Assembly (NCBI GenBank): GCA_947630715.1
Contig: CANRIP010000006.1
Location: 33,694 to 97,693 of the forward strand
Source: an uncultured Acetatifactor sp.
GTDB lineage: Bacteria; Bacillota; Clostridia; Lachnospirales; Lachnospiraceae
Direction of reading: 5' to 3'
Length of the DNA: 64,000 nt
Shown here: one piece after another, positions 59,002 through 64,000 of the stretch
How positions within the stretch are numbered: the first letter of the stretch is position 1
Layout: every line of letters begins with the position of its first letter
Position numbers and translations under genes: made by a program
The notes under the pieces: model-generated
Database searches by the model: none
What the model was told of the DNA's origin: nothing
What the model saw: only the letters and a program-made list of their open reading frames with translations

Positions 59002-61440
59002 ATGGAAGTTAATGAATTTATTAGAATAATAGATGATAAAAAAGTAATAGGATGCGGGAAATACAATGTTGGAAGAGATATACCCTGCGGGGAGTATTAT
59101 TTATGGGGAAGAAATATATGGTATTCTTATAAGAGAAAACGAGAAAGAGAAAGTCATGAATATGTTAGAGAAGCATATGACATCTTTGAGAGTGGTGATA
59201 TACTTACAATTGAAAAAGGTAAAATGACGAGAATAGATAATATAAACTACTCCAAAGAGAACATAGATATTATCATGCCTAATCATATTTATAGAGTTGG
59301 TCTTGAGATTCCAGAGGGTTATTATGTGTATAGGTTTGAAAAGAAATTCTTTAATGATACTATTTCATATTGCCGAAGTGATGATGAATGTGCTTTTGAT
59401 ATGCATAAAAATTATGCAGATTCAAGATATCATAGTGAACATGGTAAGAGTGGTTGTGTAATGTTAGATGTTGTTAATTTTAGGCATGTAAATATTAAAA
59501 ATGGAATAGCTGCTTATGTAGGAGATGAAAAATTTGATGAACAAAAAATTGTAAATGAATGTTCCGTTGAAGAAAATAAATTTTTTAGTAATGGTATTAG
59601 AATATTTAATTGTAAGATTATGGAGATAAGATTATATAAAAAGTATAATAACGGAGGCATGTTTTGCGGAAAAATTCCAGTAGATGTATTAAATTATTAC
59701 ATTTACTCAGTAGAAGACCAGTTAATGTGGAAAGCAGATATCAATCCTTTATCTTTCAAAAGACCAAATAGTATTTCGATATGTTTCTCTGATAGCAGTA
59801 ATAATCAATGTATAGTAGAAATTACAAATTTTTCTTATCATTACGATAGAGAAAAATTAATGAGTTGGTATACTATTTCTACTTTTTTGCCAGATGCTTT
59901 TATAGGATGTGAATTAACTCTTGAACTGTTAGCTTACAATGGAGAGCATGTTTCAGAAAGGTTTGAAGAATGTGTTAGTGTTGGTAAATATAAAGCAGAC
60001 GATACGATATATAAAAGCTATCAAGTATATAGTGACGATTATAAAATGTTACAAAAATTGTTGCAAAATTTTGATGGATTAGATATTCATCAGGAATTAA
60101 CATATTTTGAAAAGGCACCTGATTTATTAAATGAGGTTAATGAGTGTTTAAGACAGATTACCAATAGTAAAATACTTTTTGATCAAGAAAAAGGCGATCC
60201 AAATAAAAAAATTATTTTTAAGATTCCAGCAACATATGATAAGAAATTTTATTGTGCAGCAAAATTAGCCGACGAAGCCTATAAGATTGAAGTAGATGAT
60301 AATGAATTAGCATACTCGGTTATATTCACGGGAGATCAATTGGCACAAATTGAATTGATGAGTTATATGTTTTTCGACATTAATAATAAAGAGGAAGTAC
60401 AAAATAGAGAATATCTAAATAAAAAAAGTTACATATTTTATACTAAAAATACTATCCAGCAAAGGATTAATGCTTTAAATGAGAAATATGGATATTCTTC
60501 TATTGTTACCAATTCTGTATTGGTTCGAATTATCAAAATTATGAACAAAAAGTTACAACAAAGAATTGACAGCGTTTATTCAGAAATAAGTAAAGAAGGC
60601 CGTGTTCAAACAAAATGGGGTAATGAGTATCGCTTATTTTTGTTAGTCAGCAGATATGTAGAAGATGCATGTTATCAATATCATTGTGATTGGCTAGGGA
60701 AGCAAAGTTATGATATTTATTCTGACAAGTACAAGGTGGCAATAGAGTATCAAGGGCAACAACATTATGAGGCAATAGATTTATTTGGCGGTGAAGAAAG
60801 TTTAAAATATAATTTGGAGAGAGATAAGCGTAAGAGAGAATTATCAGTATTACATGGGATTAGACTACTGGAATGGAAATATACGGTACCTGTTGAAGAA
60901 AATAATGTAATAAATTTTTTGATTACTAATGGTATTGAAATTCAATCTCCTAGGTGCGTAGATATAAAATCCAATTATGTGTCCAGTAATATAGAAATGG
61001 CACCTATAAAGGGTATTAAGGGACAAAATAAGTCAACACAGCAGAGGAAAAAAGCGGTTAAACAGATAAACTCGTATGTTGTTCAATATATGTTAAGCGG
61101 AGAATTGAAAAATAAATATACCACAATTGGTGAGGCTGCTAAAGCAGTGGGTATTAGTTCAACTAGTATATCTAAAGTATTAAGAAAAGAACGTAATACA
61201 GCCGGAGGATTCATTTGGGAAAAATATGATGTATCAGAGGATATTCCACAAATTGTTGAAATTGATTTTGATATTAGTTTGATAAATAATGGAATATCCA
61301 AAAAAATTGCTGAAATGGATAGTGATGGAAATATTATTGAAGAATATCCATCTATTTTAGAAGCTTCGAGAAAAACCAACAAAGATGTTGATGCCATACG
61401 GAAATGTCTTAGGGATAAAAAGGGTTGGAGATATTTATAA
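59002..61440 (+). CDS. multidomain PD-(D/E)XK/Vsr-like nuclease with NUMOD1-type repeats
   Basis: An 812-residue protein not recognised as a known family. The N-terminus has two copies of a short beta module: YNVGRDIPCGEYYL (about residue 21) and YRVGLEIPEGYYVYRF (about residue 95), a pattern otherwise seen in exported proteins. The middle (about 120-560) is unassigned. At about 570-640 lies a nuclease-like region, YDIYSDKYKVAIEYQGQQHY then RDKRKRELSVLHGIRLLEWKY, which fits the D-x(n)-E-x-Q and downstream basic helix of Vsr/PD-(D/E)XK enzymes. The C-terminus has two NUMOD1-like DNA-binding repeats (TTIGEAAKAVGISSTSISKV, and PSILEASRKTNKDVDAIRKC), as in homing endonucleases. Very AT-rich, so probably acquired. 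First gene of a three-gene cluster. Confidence 0.65.
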   Translation: MEVNEFIRIIDDKKVIGCGKYNVGRDIPCGEYYLWGRNIWYSYKRKRERESHEYVREAYDIFESGDILTIEKGKMTRIDNINYSKENIDIIMPNHIYRVGLEIPEGYYVYRFEKKFFNDTISYCRSDDECAFDMHKNYADSRYHSEHGKSGCVMLDVVNFRHVNIKNGIAAYVGDEKFDEQKIVNECSVEENKFFSNGIRIFNCKIMEIRLYKKYNNGGMFCGKIPVDVLNYYIYSVEDQLMWKADINPLSFKRPNSISICFSDSSNNQCIVEITNFSYHYDREKLMSWYTISTFLPDAFIGCELTLELLAYNGEHVSERFEECVSVGKYKADDTIYKSYQVYSDDYKMLQKLLQNFDGLDIHQELTYFEKAPDLLNEVNECLRQITNSKILFDQEKGDPNKKIIFKIPATYDKKFYCAAKLADEAYKIEVDDNELAYSVIFTGDQLAQIELMSYMFFDINNKEEVQNREYLNKKSYIFYTKNTIQQRINALNEKYGYSSIVTNSVLVRIIKIMNKKLQQRIDSVYSEISKEGRVQTKWGNEYRLFLLVSRYVEDACYQYHCDWLGKQSYDIYSDKYKVAIEYQGQQHYEAIDLFGGEESLKYNLERDKRKRELSVLHGIRLLEWKYTVPVEENNVINFLITNGIEIQSPRCVDIKSNYVSSNIEMAPIKGIKGQNKSTQQRKKAVKQINSYVVQYMLSGELKNKYTTIGEAAKAVGISSTSISKVLRKERNTAGGFIWEKYDVSEDIPQIVEIDFDISLINNGISKKIAEMDSDGNIIEEYPSILEASRKTNKDVDAIRKCLRDKKGWRYL

Positions 61441-61510
61441 TTATTAATTTGCTGAGAATCTCAAAATGCAACAAGAGTATTCGGCAAAGTAATATAGAAA
61501 GAGAGTAGAA

Positions 61511-62308
61511 ATGTTAATTGATGCTTCAGATGCAAATACCATTCCGGTTGATATAGAAAATAAAATAATAAGATATTTTTCTTTAATGCCTGAAAACGTA
61601 ATTGCTAATATAAAAAATCAGAAACTTGAATACGACCATGATGTGTTATGTGCAATTGAAGAATATGTAGCTCCAAACACTGCATATGATTTTTATCAGG
61701 AGCTTATTGCATTATTTGAACAGCATGAAATGGTTTGCTACCATTCTACAAAAATACTTGATAAAGGCATAATTTTTGAGAATGGACTTAAAACAAATGA
61801 TTGGGATACCTATAGCCGAAATATTATTAGTATTTTCAAAAAACTGAATGTGAAAGCAATCGATATAGCCGAATCTATGAAAGTTATAAAAAAACAATAT
61901 GATTGGAAATACCCTATCGTTGATAGAGAACCACAACTGTGTTTTTATTCAGATATAGGACTGTTAAGAAATGATATGTATGCAGGTTATGAGCAATTTT
62001 GTGAGAATATAGGCGGAGAATTGGCGAAAGATGCATTAAAGAAAGATTTTCCACGAATATATGGATATTTGAGAGAAAATGGTGAGGCAATTTTAGTTAA
62101 GTTTAAAATTCCATTTATCGATATAGAAAATTACGACAAGGATTCTATTGTATATCATTTTGTTGCTTACTTTGCAGGGAAGTATTTTTGGAATTATAAT
62201 TATGAAGTTCATTTTGACGGAAATACCAATAAAGATATTGAACCAAATAATATTTTAGAAATTATTCCCTATTTGATAGATAGGTATTATTTTCATAGTG
62301 GGGATTAA
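61511..62308 (+). CDS. unknown protein, possible ADP-ribosyltransferase-like fold
   Basis: A 265-residue AT-rich gene product, not recognised. The stretch MVCYHSTKILDKGIIFENGL (about residue 76) has the layout of the H-x-T...I-x-x-x-GL motif that opens several ADP-ribosyltransferase-like domains, and ENIGGELAKDAL and EAILVKFKIPF follow in a plausible order. This is weak evidence only. No signal peptide or membrane segment is visible. It lies 70 bases after the nuclease gene and 48 before the DUF4238 gene, in the same direction, with GAGAG upstream of the ATG. Confidence 0.6.
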   Translation: MLIDASDANTIPVDIENKIIRYFSLMPENVIANIKNQKLEYDHDVLCAIEEYVAPNTAYDFYQELIALFEQHEMVCYHSTKILDKGIIFENGLKTNDWDTYSRNIISIFKKLNVKAIDIAESMKVIKKQYDWKYPIVDREPQLCFYSDIGLLRNDMYAGYEQFCENIGGELAKDALKKDFPRIYGYLRENGEAILVKFKIPFIDIENYDKDSIVYHFVAYFAGKYFWNYNYEVHFDGNTNKDIEPNNILEIIPYLIDRYYFHSGD

Positions 62309-62356
62309 ATATAAAAAGGGTGTGAACTTATCCGAGTAAAAAAGGAGTAATCATAA

Positions 62357-63412
62357 ATGGGAAATAGAAAAGGACCAAAAACCTATAATCATTATGTTCC
62401 ACAGTTTTATTTAAAAAACTTTTCGGGTAATAATAGCATTGGTGTTTATAATTTTGAGAGAAAAAAATTTGTTGATGAAGCTGCCATTCGTACACAAGGA
62501 GGTAGAGATTTTTTATACGGAAAAGATAATAAACTAGAAGACTGGTTCATAAATTTAGAAGGTGAATGGGCTAGGATAATTAATGATATTTTTGTATATG
62601 AAAAAATTCCAAAGGATAGTATAGATTATATTTATTTATTAATGTTTGTATATTTGAGTGATGTGAGGGTAGCTGAAAAAGCGGATGATTTCAAAAGAAA
62701 CAAATTAGAAGAGTCCAAAAGTATAGCCAAGGTACTTGCTGCACAGAATAAAATATCTTTATCAGAAAGCGATATTGAAAGTATGGACATTAGATTTGAC
62801 AGACCTAACCTTTCATATATACAGGGTATGAATAATTTAATCCCCATTATTTCTGAGCTTTGTCCGATGATTATTATAAATGAAAGTAAGCTGGGATTTA
62901 TTACAGCCGATGTTCCTCTTGCAAAATATAACCAATGGTTTATAGAAAGGAATTATAAACATCCATATGGTTTTGGGCATATGGGATTTCAATGTTTTAT
63001 TCCCTTATCTCCTAAGATATGTTTTTGCCTATATGATGATAATGTTTATAAAAATGAGTATAGTAATAAGGGCAGAATTAGAATATATAATGAGTCTGTA
63101 GTAGAACAATTTAACAAACTATTTATCCAAAATTCATATAAGGAAGTTTATTATCGCATAGACACAAGGGCATGGCTTGAGAAAAATATAGGAATAAAAT
63201 CTGAAAATAAATTAGAAGAGTGGATTATGGGGAATCCGCAGCAAGGATATTTGCAAAAAGTATCAAGTCGTAGTGTGTATGACATTATAAAATTGCCTAT
63301 GTTTAAGACGAAACAATTTTATAAAACAGTTCCTTTGCCTTATGATGAAGCCGGACCAATACGCAGGGAAGCATTTGAAAAAATGAGTAAATGGAATAAA
63401 ACACATTTATGA
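62357..63412 (+). CDS. DUF4238 family protein
   Basis: A 351-residue protein of the DUF4238 family, recognised by its N-terminal NHYVPQFYLKNF and the later FITADVPLAKYN and FIPLSPKICFCLYDD blocks. Family members are common in defence islands and beside mobile elements; their activity is not established. AAGGAG precedes the ATG with good spacing. It is the last gene of the AT-rich cluster and is convergent with the XRE regulator 30 bases away, without an obvious terminator between. Confidence 0.78.
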   Translation: MGNRKGPKTYNHYVPQFYLKNFSGNNSIGVYNFERKKFVDEAAIRTQGGRDFLYGKDNKLEDWFINLEGEWARIINDIFVYEKIPKDSIDYIYLLMFVYLSDVRVAEKADDFKRNKLEESKSIAKVLAAQNKISLSESDIESMDIRFDRPNLSYIQGMNNLIPIISELCPMIIINESKLGFITADVPLAKYNQWFIERNYKHPYGFGHMGFQCFIPLSPKICFCLYDDNVYKNEYSNKGRIRIYNESVVEQFNKLFIQNSYKEVYYRIDTRAWLEKNIGIKSENKLEEWIMGNPQQGYLQKVSSRSVYDIIKLPMFKTKQFYKTVPLPYDEAGPIRREAFEKMSKWNKTHL

Positions 63413-63442
63413 GGCAACAAAATATTGATGCGTAGTACTATT

Positions 63443-63913
63443 TTATAACGCTTTCTCATTTTTCAAGCACTTTTCCCGTTCCGGATCAGAGTGATTTTTC
63501 TTAAGTAAATTAAGAAAATCAAACAATTCTTTTCTTGTCATATTATCCAATACAAAGAAATCCGCAATTAACTGGTCGATCATCGGCAACTCGGTGTAGT
63601 CAAATTTCTTAATGATCTTTAAGGTGCGGCCGGAGAAGTAAGCCTTCTTTTCCATGTTGATCATCAACCGTTCTTTATCGGAGGGAAGCTTTGGCAGTGT
63701 TTCCATGTCCTCGTAGGGATTGTCCTTGCAGATGGAATTGATAGGAATGTCGAGGATATTGGAAATACGTAGCGCTGTGTCAAAGCGGATGGCGGCGTCA
63801 CGCTGGATAATAGAGTAAAGCGTGGTCGGTGCAATTCCAGTCTTTCTTGCCAATTCTTTTACGGTCATGCCCTTCTCGTCCAACAGATTTTTCAGATTTT
63901 TTCCATATCCCAT
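63443..63913 (-). CDS. XRE-family transcriptional regulator
   Basis: A 156-residue protein with an N-terminal Cro/CI helix-turn-helix (LKNLLDEKGMTVKELARKTG then IAPTTLYSIIQRDAAIRFD, residues about 4-60) and an uncharacterised C-terminal region containing MIDQLIADFFVLDNMTRKEL. AAAGGACGG ten bases before the ATG at 63913 gives MGYGKNLKNLL; the track ORF is 19 residues longer. It has its own promoter. It may regulate itself or the neighbouring cluster, but no operator was identified. Confidence 0.87.
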   Translation of the reverse strand: MGYGKNLKNLLDEKGMTVKELARKTGIAPTTLYSIIQRDAAIRFDTALRISNILDIPINSICKDNPYEDMETLPKLPSDKERLMINMEKKAYFSGRTLKIIKKFDYTELPMIDQLIADFFVLDNMTRKELFDFLNLLKKNHSDPEREKCLKNEKAL

Positions 63914-63941
63914 TTCAATACCGTCCTTTCTAATTTTGTTC

Positions 63942-63970
63942 AGTATAACACAGTCACCCAAAATACGCAA
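63942..63970 (-). promoter_or_regulatory. sigma-A promoter of the XRE regulator
   Basis: On the minus strand TTGCGT (63970-63965) and TATACT (63947-63942) are 17 bases apart, about 29 bases before the start codon. Confidence 0.75.
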
Positions 63971-64000
63971 GGCGTAAAATTTGCATAAAAACGATAAAAA

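Noticed and set aside
58784-63970. Integrase, transposase or att repeats bounding the AT-rich island
   Set aside because: No integrase-like protein or clear flanking direct repeat was found inside the window, so no mobile element was called.
1-64000. tRNA and rRNA genes
   Set aside because: No GTTCGAATC-type T-arm with a matching acceptor stem and no rRNA-like stretch was noticed on reading; a dedicated RNA search would be needed to exclude them fully.

Overview
The window looks like a chromosomal segment of a spore-forming, high-to-mid GC member of the Clostridia, most likely a Lachnospiraceae relative. The reasons are the complete spoIIIA operon, spoIVB, the gene order Asp23-nusB-xseA-xseB-ispA-dxs-tlyA-nadK-recN, a class III fructose-bisphosphatase, DUF1836 and YerC/TrpR proteins, YesM/YesN two-component genes and low-GC-Gram-positive promoters and ribosome binding sites. 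No rRNA, tRNA, CRISPR array, integrase or insertion sequence was recognised.

Layout. 0-4.4 kb: envelope genes (a truncated LTA-synthase-like membrane protein, a glycerophosphodiester phosphodiesterase-like protein, a transglutaminase-like protein, a PAP2 phosphatase). 4.4-10.1 kb: spoIIIAA-AH behind a good sigma-E-type promoter, with a perfect 10-bp x 8 tandem repeat between AF and AG. 10.2-23.3 kb: deoB-prfC, then the conserved translation/isoprenoid/DNA-repair run ending in spoIVB and a strong terminator. 23.4-25.9 kb: an AT-rich cassette with an AAA ATPase plus RloB-like protein (AbiL/RloAB-type phage defence) where spo0A often sits. 25.9-37.5 kb: typA, an SSB-like protein, a CobA/CobO-type adenosyltransferase, a lysine riboswitch controlling dapA-dapB, fbp, a low-complexity lipoprotein, a eukaryotic-type HisA, and a degenerate LytM protein with a bactofilin.

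37.7-52 kb: a DUF1836 protein, a solitary substrate-binding lipoprotein, and then what reads as a Gram-positive polysaccharide utilisation locus: YesM sensor kinase, a wall/membrane-anchored repeat protein, two CUT1-type permeases, a sugar-binding lipoprotein, YesL, YesN regulator and a GH5 lipoprotein glycanase. The last domain of the anchored protein and the C-terminal domain of the GH5 enzyme share a recognisable sequence pattern, suggesting one carbohydrate-binding module used both for capture and for cutting. 52-58.5 kb: an SPFH/zinc-ribbon protein with a Tim44-like partner, pcrA, a small membrane protein and rlmD, whose usual C-terminal tail is cut off by an apparent one-base frameshift.

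58.8-63.4 kb: a sharply AT-rich three-gene cluster: an 812-residue protein joining two 'VG-x-(D/E)IP-x-G-x-Y' modules, a PD-(D/E)XK/Vsr-like nuclease and two NUMOD1-like DNA-binding repeats; an unknown 265-residue protein; and a DUF4238 protein. It is followed by a convergent XRE regulator. This cluster is the best candidate in the window for an undescribed defence or mobile system. All functional calls come from reading motifs and gene order; no searches were run.
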